Shown here: piece after piece, positions 34,587-46,659 of the stretch
Layout of the letters: each line of letters starts with the position of its first letter
How positions within the stretch are numbered: position 1 is the first letter of the stretch
From: Gnetum montanum
Lineage: Eukaryota > Streptophyta > Gnetopsida > Gnetales > Gnetaceae
DNA length: 64,000 nt
Assembly (NCBI GenBank): GCA_015680685.1
Contig: MNCI01000852.1
Location: 176,196 to 240,195, forward strand
Direction: 5' to 3'
Notes under the pieces: generated by a model
Databases searched by the model: none
The model's input: only the letters and a program-made list of their open reading frames with translations
What the model was told of the DNA's origin: nothing
Position numbers and translations under genes: made by a program

Positions 34587-36452
34587 TAGCCCCATGACTG
34601 AATAAAAACTGGTCCTCAAGTTAACAGAATAGCATTGAGCTTTCTTTAGAAAAAAATTGGGAATGATGTGATTATTGATTGATGCTAACTATTGATTAAC
34701 TTTGAGTACTACATTACAAATTTTTATTCGAGTGAATGCATTACAAAATGAAAAAATGATAAAAAGATTGGATAGACATTTATAAAATTTGCAAAGGTCT
34801 TCAAAAATCTGCTAAATATGATTCTTCTTATTGCCACTAGTGGTGGCAGACTTCTAACCTTGATTATTATGTTGATGCTTCTCTAGTTATGTGGAACATT
34901 CTTGAAGGATGGACTGAAATTTCTTCTCATCATCCCATGGATCTAGCAAACATGCAATGCTTGAGCTACTATCTTGTATGTGCTACAATTTGTCCATGGG
35001 CATATCTTATGTTGTCCCCCTCTTGGCTTCCTTTTCATGCCTAGTAAAAGACCTTATTCCTTAGGATTTTCTTTTAGTGTCACTTGTAGTCACCAAAGGA
35101 TCAACATTAGTTTTGGTAAATTTTTCTTAATAATTAACCCTTTTTGGATCCCTTATTTTTTGTTTAAGCATAAGGTGATAACAACATACTATGCCCAAGG
35201 ATATGAGGTAACTAAAATCATCAAGCTATTCATATTATTTTGATTAATTACTATTATTTACCATGATGTTCAAAAATAGGATGTTAGAAAAATTTCAAAG
35301 TTGACATCCCTTGCCCCCATGACTAGTTAGCATAACTCTGAAAGCACACAATTTTTTGAACAATTGAAACCAAAGGTCTAATTCAGAAGATGGTCAAGAA
35401 ATATTGAACTTGAAGAATATTTTAACAAAAGCATAGGAAAAAGTAAAAAAGTAATTGAAAGTGATGAGAAGTAGTTCCAAAATTATGCATAAATTCAAAG
35501 AAATTTTCATTGTTGTTCTGGAATATGTGGAGGTTAGTTCAAAGTCATGATCAACAAACATTATGCAATTGGATCCTTCCCAAAGCATGCTCCTACCCTA
35601 ATGACTTTGCATAACCACTTCTATGGATGTCCATGGTTATCCAAGAAGTTAAATGTAGACCATGCCTTTATTCAAAACAACACACAACTTCCATGGTTAG
35701 GATGTTGTACTATACTACACAAATCCAAAAGGCTCATAATCACATGTAGTAGTGAGGTGAATAATGGGATAAGAAGGGATTACAAATATGGGAATGCAAG
35801 GTGCTTTACCATGTCCAAAATAGGTTCTTATGAAAAATGTGATTAAAATGATCAGCATATGTATCTGTCCAATTTTAGACCAAGTTCATATCATGAATAG
35901 TAACCTCTCATTGATGTGTTCCATCTTGCTAGCCACCATGAGTCCACAACCACCTCAAAGAACAATCATCACTCTAAAAACAAAAGAAGGAAGGAAGGGC
36001 CTTAGTTAGAGGGATGCCTTTAGACATGGATAACATGTCTTTGAACCCCATAACTAGTGTTGTAGCCCATTATTGTGTCTAAGGCGTGTGATTTGAATTT
36101 CCATTATTCTTTTTTTTACTCTCTTTTTTTCTTTTTTTTTGTTTTATTATTTTAGTATGGGAACCATACCATGCAAAGACTTTGACCTTCCTATTATTGA
36201 TCGATGGAGGAGTGATGATACATTCCAACAGGAGTCATAAACGACATGAAGGAATTCAAGAAAAGAACCCAACAATTCACCTTGAGGTCACATCCTTTGC
36301 CATTCCCACTTGGTCGTTCCCTCTTTCTTTAAGGTACAATGATCATTAATTAATTTTAGTTTCATGAAAGAAGAACCAAAATTTTTTCATGAAAAAGACC
36401 TTTTATTCAAAGAACTGAATGGATGGATGAGGTGGTCTCACTACTTTACACA
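34587..36452 (-). other. E5 post-gag region, distal part, with PPT and ORF relic
   Basis: In reverse it matches E2 12960-15090 and E4 40320-42475. The PPT is at 34587-34600 (reverse: cagtcatggggcta). The acceptor-like site and coding relic lie near 35090-34720 (KRKS-GIRSFTRHEKEAKRG in reverse). The conserved 'gccttagttagaggga' block is near 36000. Poly-T/A low-complexity sequence lies at 36105-36150. E4 splits this region at 36452. Confidence 0.7.
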
Positions 36453-36457
36453 ATTAC

Positions 36458-37394
36458 TAATGAATCATCAGTTGGCTGGGATATCTGACAAAAAGTCAAT
36501 TTTTGGTTGGCTTCAATAATGTAGCCCTGATATCTTAGCCTTGATATCTTACCTCCAATATCTGAGCCCTATTAACTAGGCCCAGTTGACATGGTCTATT
36601 ATGTCGACTAGGCTTGGTCAATGCAGTGTTTATTTTTGCCTATAAATACATGTGCTGCCATCATGTATTAGCATTATTTTATCAATAGAATAGCTAAACT
36701 CTTGCAGTTTTATTCCATAATCTTAGACAATGGTTAATGACTACCCACAATGTGGATCTGAGTTAGTTGTACAATGTCTTATTCAAGTGGAAATGTACCT
36801 AAACACATTCCATGAATGATAATAAGATTGAGATTGATTCTTATTGATTGTAGTACTTTGACTTAGATTAAATTTAATTTTAATGTAAATAATATTCCAT
36901 GTACTTGGTTAATATTTACATTTCCATGCATGTTAATAAATTGATGAAATAAGCATGACCAATTTCAAGTGTAAACACATATTCACTTGTTAATCCCAGT
37001 AGCATTATTGCTTGGTTCGCCTAGTAACATAGCGCTTGGTAATCCTAGTTATGGATATGCCAATTTAGGGCATATATGACAAGCTGGGAATGGACACTCA
37101 TCACCCGTAGGCTAGTTTAGACTTTACTTTCCATTATTAATTATTTTAAACAAATGATTTCTTTATTATCGTTAGGAGTAGCATAAGGTCAAAATAACAT
37201 CAAGAATCATATGCCTTTGGACTAAACTATACATGACAAAGCTACCACTAGTTCAAGTGGGAAGACAATGAATTGTGATCAAGACATAATGATCTAGATG
37301 CCACAACTAGTCCCATCCAATGAATTTGACCAGATCATGTGTGAATGCTTATGATTTTTATGGTTGGGTGTAAGGGGTACCTCACCACTCATCA
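36458..37394 (+). repeat. E4 5' LTR
   Basis: It begins TAATGAATCATCAG (a mutated TGATAAATCATCAG, compare 42476) and ends CTCATCA, 937 bp. It has 14-bp U3 units with the 'gatatcttagcc' theme near 36505-36600 and a TATA box in 'cctataaatacatgtg' near 36640. Confidence 0.85.
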
Positions 37395-37395
37395 T

Positions 37396-37413
37396 TGGCA
37401 CCATTGTTAGGGA
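37396..37413 (+). other. E4 primer-binding site (tRNA-Asp type)
   Basis: TGGCACCATTGTTAGGGA against the Athila tRNA-Asp PBS TGGCGCCGTTGCCGGGGA; all four differences are G-to-A or C-to-T transitions. Confidence 0.8.
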
Positions 37414-37519
37414 TGGTGCTAGTTATCTAGATTAGCTATATCATACACAATTTCTATAAACATATTAATGAACTATCTTTGGGAAAATACTAAGCCACAT
37501 AGATCATATACCAATAACA

Positions 37520-40175
37520 ATGTCTCTTTCACAAGGAAGCAATAATGCATCATATGAAGAGAACATTCATTGAAGAACCAATGAGATATATACTAAAGAA
37601 AATTAGAGTGACCAACCTCATGCAGGGGTTTCATATGTTCATGACCATCCTAACTACACTCAAGGACTATATCACCTAAGGTAGAAAATCCTAAAGAATA
37701 TGAAGTAATTCCTACACCAAGGAAGGCCTCAAGGCCTCGAACCTCCAAAAACCTAAAAAAGATAAATCAAGGGACTATGGGGAACACCATTGAAGCCATG
37801 GCACTCATCCTAGTTCCCCATATTTCTCTTCCTCTTCAATGTCTAGTTTTGATAAAGATGAATGTAGGTATAAAGACAAAACTCCACTATGGGATCAAAA
37901 TAAGGGTGGAAACCAAAACCATATGAAAAATCAAAGGCCTCAACGTGAACACAACCAAAACCATCACAATTGGGCAAATAGAAATAGAAATTTTCACCAT
38001 GCCACATCTGATAATGATGAACCCTTGTTGGTCACCAAGAGCCTAATGCAAATCACAGAGGTAGTTAAGATACCCCATAATCATCACAGGGAAAGTTGCA
38101 TAAAAAGGCTTAATATAAATAATATTCATAAATTTGTGGGAGGCTATGATTTTGATCCACAACATCACCTACAAGCCTTTCATGATGCCTGTGCCTTGCA
38201 AAATATCAAGAATAAGTGGCAAAAGCTTAATCTCTTCCCTAGGATACTAATAGACAAAGTTGAAACTTGGTATAGATCATTGGAACCAAGTTCCATCCAC
38301 CAATGTTCACAATGATAGAACTTTTCAATGAAAAATACCAAACCTATGCAAGAGTGTCCAACCTAAGAAAACAAATCCAAGGGTGGAAGCAAGAAAGTGA
38401 TGAACCCTTGAATGTGGCCTTGGATAGATACTACTTGCTACTACATAGATGTCCCAACCATGATTTCTCTTAAAAAAAGCAACTTCTCCACATCATAGAT
38501 GGGCTTCGTAATGCAATAAGGGAGACCCTTGGGATGTATGCTCAAGGTTGATTATATGAACTAAAAGCTCATTAAATACAAAGGCTAATTGAGCAAGTGG
38601 CAAAAGAAGAAGAAGAGCTATGTAAATGAGAGAATGTTGAGAAATATCAGTAGGACCTAACTCTTCAAAAGAAGAGGGTCCATATTTGTGATGAGGAAAA
38701 AGAGGTAGCTCTTGATGAGGTGATTTCACAACAAACCTTGTCATTGTAACAATCTCTTGACGAACTCCAGGCAAGACTAGATAGAATGTTAGAGTGGATA
38801 AATGAAAAAGCTAAAATTTTTGTAGAAACTATAGAGGAGAAGGTAACACAAAATCAACTAGGCGATCAGAATAAATGGAGGAAGCAGAACCAAGAAATAG
38901 CTAGGAACACTTATCGGTAAATAGGAAACACGACTAAAGAAAGCAAGGATATAGACTCAACCATAGGCAAAGATGAAGGATGTGACATCTACATATATGA
39001 TCACTAGAAGGGCCATTTCCTAGTCATGTTACATATACATGAGTATTGGGCTTTTGCATTAAATCCCAAATTCATATAAAAGCACATTCCTAGGAAATTT
39101 TCTTTTCCACATGGTAATTATAGATAGTCCTACAACCAATCGTATTATCCTAGGAGGACTTATTACCAATCTCAACACTATAATCAACCGCAATGGCAAA
39201 ACCCATAGTTGTGGGAAAGGCCACCAACAAACCAGCCCTACCCTTACTACCAACTGAACCCATATGGGTGTTATGTTCAACAACCTATTTTCCCAACTAG
39301 TTCTACTTTCTCTATTTCAAATCACTACTACCACTCTTCTAAATATCATAGATCCACAACATCTTCTAAACGATCACCACCTCACACCTCTCATCCTTCC
39401 CTCCATTATATGTCACCACCAATAACACAAGAAGGTTCAACACCACAACATCAACAAGAGAATGCCACTTGTACTACAAACATACACAAAAATGATAGTG
39501 CCAATAGATCTCCACCATAATCTTGGAAATTTCCTTTCTTTAGGATGATTCCCATGCATAAGCGCAACACTTGTGGACCTACTAACTTGTCCAAACTAGC
39601 ATAATGCCAATCAAATGCAACATTCTTCCTTTCACAACCAATCTCCTCTATCATACACAAAGGCCAACATCCATTGTTACTCCAACACCTAATAGAAATG
39701 ATGAACCTATCATTGTGATGAGACAAAAGAATTCATGCATCATCACTAATAGTAAAGGGTGTATTTTTGGGCCAAAAATTCAAAATATTAACATAGCTCA
39801 CAACAAAGTTTAGGAGCAGGTGTGTGAGAAAAGACTAGTCTACATAATAGCCACTAAACTAGAAGACACCCAGTGGCTTGAAAATGAGAATGTAAAATTG
39901 TTTCAAAGATGCATGGAGGTAATTGATCTACTTATTAATTCTAGACTTAAAAAATGGGCCAAACAAAGGACTTAGACATAGATATGTTATACTTTGATTA
40001 TACACTGAAAAAGGATATTAAACACAGAGACCTAGGAATTAAAATAGAAAATCAAGAAGAAGAAGCAAACATATCTAGATCCCCCAAAATGGAAATACCT
40101 TCAATTCTAGATGAAGATACATCTTTGAATAATCCAAACAAGACTATCACCAATGTTAGATGTGCTACCACATGA
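37520..40175 (+). pseudogene. gag: E4 gag
   Basis: The start ATG gives MSLSQGSNNASYEENIH, identical in the first 12 residues to the E5 start. Next come the Ser-rich SSFDKDECRYKDK tract, the DNDEPLLVTKSLMQI block, NIHKFVGGYDFDPQHHLQAF (38120-38180), WQKLNLFPRILIDKVETWYR, the NEKYQTYARVSNLRKQIQGW block, and a Lys/Glu-rich linker. A decayed knuckle follows near 38980 (CDIYIYDH). Then a Tyr/Ser/Pro/Gln-rich region (39230-39500) and the C-terminal block WLENENVKLFQRCMEVI, with a short acidic tail to ITNVRCATT. It has a handful of stops and at least one frameshift. Gag forms the particle; the lack of PR means it was not self-processed. Confidence 0.8.
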
Positions 40176-40890
40176 TTAATTAAATCTATAGTAGTGATAG
40201 ATGGAAAATTGATGATGTATAACTAGGGAATTATGTAATCCATCTCTCGAATGTGCAACCATAAGATTAGTCATGGAGGAGATGCGCCATCCTAGTTCAA
40301 GAACTAATAAGTGTTTTTTACCTTTTTATTTTTACAATTTCTTATCATTTTCCTATTTCTTCTAAAATTTTCTGATTCGTAATATGTTTTCCATTTTTTA
40401 ATATTTTTCTTTTCTTTATATTTTTCTCTTTTCTTGAGTCATTTACTTTATGTTTAATGAATGCCTTTTATATTTCTGTTAATAGTATTTCCAAGTCATG
40501 ATGTAGAAGTCAATGCTATGTGTTGGGTTCTTGTGCTATGCTATCAAGATGATTGGGTAAGTAATTATGTAAAGCAGTGAGGCCACCTCATCCATCCCTC
40601 TAGTTCTTTGAATAAAAGGTCTTTTTCATGGAAAAAATTTGGTTCTTCTTTCATAAAACTCAAATTAATCAATGATCATTGTACCTTGAAGAAAGAGGAA
40701 ATGACCAAGTGGGAATGGTAAGGATGTTACCTCAAGGGGACTTGTTGGATTTTCTTCTTGTCTTCCCTCATATGGTTTATAACTCCTCTTGGAATGTGTC
40801 ATTACTCCTTCATCAACTAATAACAGGAAGCTAAAATTCTTTGTATGGTGTGGTTCCCATATATTCAAAAGGAAAACAAAAAAAATAACG

Positions 40891-40925
<35 letters not shown>

Positions 40926-42475
40926 TATAAAATAATAGTGGGAATTCAAAGCACATTCCTTAGACACAATAATAGGCTACAAGCATTGGTTATGGGACTA
41001 GAAAGACAGGTTATGCATGCTTAAAGATGCCCCTCTAACTAAGGCCCTTCCTTCTTTTCTTTTCTTTTCTTTTTGAAGTGATGATTATTCTTTGAGATGG
41101 TTCTAGACTCATGGTGGTAGGCAAGAGGAAACACATCAATGTGAGGTTACTGTTCATGGTATGGACCTGGTCTGAACTTGGATGGATAAGTATGTTGATC
41201 ATTTTAATCAAATTTTTTACAAGAACCTATTGTGGACATGGTCAAGTACCTTACATCTTGATCTTTGCAATCCCTTCTTATCCCATTATTCACCTCACTA
41301 CTACATATGATTATGAGCCTTTTGATTTTTTATAGAATAGTGCAACATCCCAACCACAATAGTTGTGTGTTTCTTGGAATGAAGGCATGATCTACATTTA
41401 ACTTCTTGGGTGCCCATGGACATCTATAAAATTTGTTATGCAAGGGCATTATGACAGGAGTTTGATTTGGGGAGGACTCACTTGCATAACTTTTGTTGAT
41501 CATGGATTTGAACTAACCTTTACATCTTCTAGAACATCAATGACAGTTTTTGTCAATTTATGCATAATTTTGGGACTACTTCTCATCGCTTTCATTTACT
41601 TTTTTACCTTTTTCTACTTTTTTGTTAAAATATCCTTCAAGTTCAATATTTCTTAGCCATATTTTGAATCAAACCTTTGGTTTCAATTGTTTGAAAACTT
41701 GTCTGCTTTTGAAGTTACACTTATTAGTCATGAGGGTTAGGGATATTTGCTTTGAAATTTTGAAATTTTTCTAACATCCTATTTTTGAACATCATGGTAA
41801 CTAACAGTAATTAAGCAAAATAATGTGAATAGCTTGATGATTTTAGTTACCTCATAGCCTTGGGCATAGTATGTTGTCATCACCTAGTGCTTAATTGAAA
41901 ACTAAGGGATTCAAAAATGGTTAATTATTAAGGAAAGTTTACCAAAACTAATGTTGATCCTTTGGTGACTACAGGTGATGCTAAAAGGAATGCCTAAGGA
42001 ATAAGGTCTTTTGCTAGGTATGGAAATGAAGCCAAGAGAGGGACAATAGAGGATATGCCCATGGACAAATCGTAGCACATACAAGATAGAAACTCAAGCA
42101 TCATATGTTTACTAGATCCATGGGACGATGAGAAGAAATTTCAGGCCATCCTTTAAGAATGTTGCACATAAGCAAAGAAGCATCAATATAAAAATCTAGG
42201 TTGAAATTATACCACCATTAGTGGCAATAAGAAGAATCATCTTTAGTGGATTCTTGAAGACCTCTACAAATTTTGTAATCTTTAATGTCTATCCAGTCTT
42301 TTTGTCACTCTATCATTTTGTATGCATCCACTTGAATAAAATTTTATAAAGTAGCATTCAAAGTCAGTTAATAGTTAGTGTCAGTTAATAATCTCATCAT
42401 TCACAATTTTTTGTAAAGAAAGCTCAGTCCTATCTTGTTAACTTAAGGATAAGTTTTTATTCAATCATGGAGGTA
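40176..42475 (+). other. E4 post-gag region, ORF relic and PPT
   Basis: There is no intact gene. It holds a pyrimidine-rich stretch, the conserved block near 40850-41055, and an acceptor-like 'ggtgactacaggtg' (41965-41977) followed by a basic coding relic (KRNA-GIRSFARYGNEAKRG). 'caatcatggaggta' is the PPT at 42462-42475. Confidence 0.65.
40891..40929 (+). repeat. (ATGT)n microsatellite
   Basis: Seven to eight ATGT units flanked by TATA steps, inside the E4 post-gag region. It is absent from E2 and E5 at this place. Confidence 0.9.
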
Positions 42476-43458
42476 TGATAAATCATCAGTTGGTTGGGAT
42501 ATCTGACAAAAAGTTATTTTTTGATTGGCTTCGATATCTTAGCCTCGATATCTTAGCCTTGATATCTTGGCTTTGATATCTTAGCCCCATTAACTAGGCC
42601 TTGTTAACTAGGCCCTATTGACTAGGCCCTATCGATGCAGTTTTTTGTGTTAACTAGGCCTTGTTGATGTAGCCTTGTTAATGTAGTGTTTATTTCTACC
42701 TATAAATATGCATGCTACTGCCATGTATTGGCATTCTTTTGTCAATAGAATAGCCTAAATCTTGCATTTTTATTCCATAATCTTAGAGAATAGTTAGTGA
42801 GTTCCTACAATGTGGATATGTGTCTATTGTATGGTGTCTTATTCGAGTGGCAATGTACCTGGACACATTCCATGAATGACAATAAGATCAAGATTGATTC
42901 TTATTCATTTCAACACTTTGACTTAGATTAAAGTTACTTTTAATGCAATTTATATTCCATGTACTTTGTTAATATTTACCTTTCCATGCATGTTAATGAA
43001 TTAATGGAATGAGCACAACCAATTTCGAGTGTAAACACATATTAGCTTGGTAATCCCAACAACGTTATTGCTTGGTTCACCTAGTAGCATAGCACTTGGT
43101 AATCCCGATTGTGTTTATGTTGGTTCAAGGCATCTACAGCAAGCTAGGAATGAATACTCATTACTTGTAAGCTAGTTTAGACTTTATTTTTCATTGTTAA
43201 TTAGTTTAAACAAATGATTTCTTTATTATCGTTAGGAGTAACATAAGGCCAAAAAAACATCAAGAATCATATGCCTCACTTTGGACTAAAGCATACATGA
43301 AAAAGATACCACTAATCCAAGTTGGAAGATAGTGAACTAAGATCAAGGAATAATGATCTAGATGCCACAACTAGTCCCATACATGGAATTCAACTAGATC
43401 ATGTGTGAACACTTGTGATTCATATGGTTGGATGTAGGGGGTACCTCACTGCTCATCA
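42476..43458 (+). repeat. E4 3' LTR
   Basis: TGATAAATCATCAGTTGG…TGCTCATCA, 983 bp, preceded by a PPT and followed by ATTAC. TATA box: 'cctataaatatgcatg' near 42700. Confidence 0.9.
42535..42632 (+). repeat. 14-bp U3 tandem repeat, 7 units
   Basis: Units are tatcttagcctcga, tatcttagccttga, tatcttggctttga, tatcttagccccat, taactaggccttgt, taactaggccctat, tgactaggccctat. The motif shifts from TATCTTAGCC to TAACTAGGCC within the array. Confidence 0.9.
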
Positions 43459-43463
43459 ATTAC

Positions 43464-46400
43464 TTACCCAATCATCTTGATAGCATAACACAAAAATACA
43501 ACACATAGCATTGAATTTTGCATCATGACTTGACAATATTATTAACAAAAACATGAAATACATTCATTAAATGTAAAGAGAATGACTCAAGAAAAGAGAA
43601 AAATATAAGGAAATGGAAAATATTAAGAAAAGGAAAACATATGAAGAATAAATTTTTTTTGAAAGAAATAGGAAATGATAAAATATTATATAACAAAAAA
43701 GATGAAAAACACTTATTAGTTCTTGAACCAAGATGGAGCATCTCCCCCGCAACTAATCTTATGGCTACACATTTGAGAGATGGACTGCACAATCCCCTAG
43801 TTATACACCACTAATTTTCCATCTATCATTGTTATTGATTTAATTAACTACATGGTAGCACATATAACATTGGTGATAGTCTTATTTGGATCATTTAGAA
43901 ATGTATCTTCATCAGGACTTGAAGGTATTTTCATTTTTGGGGGTCTAGATGTGTTTGCTTCTTCTTCTTGATTTTCTATTTTAATTCCTGAGTCTCCATG
44001 TTTAATATCCTTTTCTAGTGTATAATCAAACTATAAGATATCTATGTATAAGTCCTTTGTTTGGTCCATTTTCTTAAGTTTAGAACTAATAAGAAGGTTA
44101 GTTTCTTCCATGCATCTTTGAAATAGTTTTATATTCTCATTTTCAAGCCACTGGGTGTCTTCTGGTTTAGTAGCTACTACATAGATTGGTTTTTGCTCAC
44201 ATACTTGCTCTTGAACTTTATTGTGGGTTGTGTTAATATTTTGAATTTTTGGGCTAGAACTAAATCGTTTACTATTAGGAGTGATGCATGGATTCTTTTG
44301 TCTCTCCACAATGATAGATTCATTACTTCTATTAAGTGTTGGAGTAACAATGGATGTTGGCCCTTGCATAGGATTGAAAGACATTGGTCATGAAAGGAAT
44401 GGTGTTGCACTTGACTGGCAGTGTGTTGGTTTGGATTAGTTAGTAGGTCCACAAGTGTTATGGTTATGCATGGAAACCATACTAAAGAAAGGACATTTCC
44501 AAGATTGTGGTGGAAATCTACTAGAATTATCATATTTGTGTATGTTCGTCACATAAGTGGCATTCTCTTGTTGATGTCATGATGCTAAACCTTCTTGTGT
44601 TGTTGGTGGTGACATATGATGGAGGGTAGTATGATAATATTGAGGATATGATGGAGGATGAAAGGTGTTAGGTAGTGATCCTTTAGGAGATGTCGTAGGT
44701 CAATGATATTTGGGAGAGTGGTAGTTGAAATTTGAAGTAGAGGAAGCAGAACAAGGTGGGGAAAGAGGTTTTTCAATGTAATATCCATACAAGTTTGGCT
44801 AGAAATAAGGGTAGTGTTGGTTTGATGATGGCCTCCCCCATGACTATGGGTTTTGCCACTACCATTGATTGTAGTTTTGAGGCTGATAAGATGTCCCACT
44901 AGGATAGTATGGTTGGTTGTAGAACTATCTATGCTTATCTTGTGGGAAAGGTAATTTTCTAGGCATTTTCTTTTGTATAAACTTGGGATTCAATGTAAAG
45001 GCCCAATACTCATGTAGATGTAACATGACTAGGCAATAGCCCTTTGGATGGTCATATTGGCAAATGTCACATTCATTATCTTCTTTGGTGGTTGAGTTTA
45101 TAACCTCTTCTTCTAAAGTTATTTTCCCTTTTTGCTGGTCAGTGTTGTTACTTGGCTCTTGGTTCCTTTTTCCTCCTTTTCTTATGATCACTTGATTTTT
45201 TTGTGCTACTATCTCCTCTATGGTTTCTACACAAGTTCTAACTTTCTCATTTATCCATTTTTACATCTTATCTAACCTTTCTTCAAGCTCGTTGATAGAC
45301 TTTTGTATTGAAAGGTTTGTTGTGAAATCACCTCATCAAGAGCCGCCTCTGTTTTCTCATCATAGATATGGACTCTCTTCTTTTAAAGAGTTAGGTCCTA
45401 GTGATACTTCTCAAAATTCTCTTGTTTACATAGCTCTCCTTTTTCTTTCTTCACACACTCAATTAGCTTTTGGATCTGATGGTTTCTAGTTCATATAATT
45501 GACCTTGAGCATACATCCCAAAGGTCTCTCTCATTTAACTTTGAAGCCCATTTATGATGTGGAAACATTACTCTTCTTGATAGAAACCATGGATTGGACA
45601 TTTATTTAGTAGAGAATAGTATCTATCTAGGGCCATATCCATGGATTCATGTTTTTCTTGTTTCCATCCTTGGATTTGTTTCCTTAGGTTAGACATCCTC
45701 GCATAGGTTTGGTATTTCTCGTTGAAAAGTTCTAGCATTTTGAACCACTAATGGATTAAATTTGATTTCAATGATCTATACCACATATTGGCTTTGCCAA
45801 TTAGTGTCCTAGGAAAGAGCTTAAGCTTTTGCCATCCACTTTCAATTTTTTGTAAGATGTAGGCATCATGGAAGGCTTGCAAATGATGTTTTGGATTAGA
45901 ATCATAGCCTCTTGCAAATTTAGGGATGTTATTCATATTAAGCCTTTTGATGCAACTTTTCTTACAATGCCTATGGGGTATTTTAATTGCCTTTATGATC
46001 TACATCATGCTCTTAGTAGCCAATAAGTATTCATCATCATTAGACATGTTGTGGTAAAAACTTCTCTTTCTATTTATCTAATTGTGATGATTTTTTCTAT
46101 GCTCATTTTAATCTCTTTGATTTTTCCCTTAGTTTTTGATTTCTATTTCTATTTTCACCCCATAGTGGAGCTCTAACTCTATACCTATGTTCATCTTCAT
46201 CAAAAGTATACATTGAAAAGGAAGAGGAAGATGAGGAACTAGGAGAGTTGTCATGGCTTCAATAGTATTCCCCATGGTCCCTTGATTTATCTTTTCCAAG
46301 TTTTGAGGAGGTCCTAGGCCTTAAGGCCTCCCCTAGTTTCCAACTTACTTCATCTTCTCTAGGATTATCTACCTTAGGTGAATGTAGTCCTTGAGTGTAG

Positions 46401-46534
46401 TCAAGATGTTCATGAACATATGAAAGCCCTACATGAGGTTGTTCACTTTAATTTTCTTTAGTATATATCTCATTGGTTCTCCAATGAATTTTCTATTCAT
46501 ACGATGCATTATTGCTTCCTTGTGAAAGAGACAT
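43464..46534 (-). pseudogene. gag: E5 gag and start of post-gag
   Basis: The ATG at 46534 (reverse) opens MSLSQGSNNASYE. Then come a Ser/Glu-rich tract (about 46220), MNNIPKFARGYDSNPKHHLQ (45936 on), ESGWQKLKLFPRTLI, and the NEKYQTYARMSNLRKQIQGW block. Near 45070 an intact knuckle reads CDICQYDHPKGYC, spaced C-X2-C-X3-H-X4-C. A Tyr/Ser/Pro-rich part and the C-terminal block WLENENIKLFQRCMEE (about 44150) follow, with coding-like sequence ending near 43700. The remainder to 43464 is post-gag. Frameshifts and stops are present. Confidence 0.8.
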
Positions 46535-46640
46535 TTTTCTTAGTTAATGATGTGTGTGACTTAATATTTTCTAAAAGATAAATTGTTAATGCATTTGTAG
46601 TGATCATGTATGATATAACTAATCTAGATAACTAGCACCA

Positions 46641-46658
46641 TCCCTGGTAATGGTGCTA
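46641..46658 (-). other. E5 primer-binding site (tRNA-Asp type)
   Basis: In reverse it reads TAGCACCATTACCAGGGA, the Athila tRNA-Asp PBS with only G-to-A changes. Confidence 0.8.
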
Positions 46659-46659
46659 A

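Larger units (their letters stand above)
36458..43458 (+). mobile_element. E4: complete gag-only Athila-like element with ATTAC target duplication
   Basis: 5' LTR 36458-37394, PBS, gag 37520-40175, post-gag 40176-42465, PPT, 3' LTR 42476-43458; 7001 bp in all. ATTAC stands at 36453-36457 and again at 43459-43463, and the E5 sequence reads continuously across the removed element. It has no pol. This is the best-preserved reference copy of the gag-only family in the window. Confidence 0.9.

Noticed and set aside
40665-40967. 100-codon minus-strand frame with Tyr-Ile-His-Thr repeats
   Set aside because: It is a translation of the ATGT microsatellite and low-complexity flanks.
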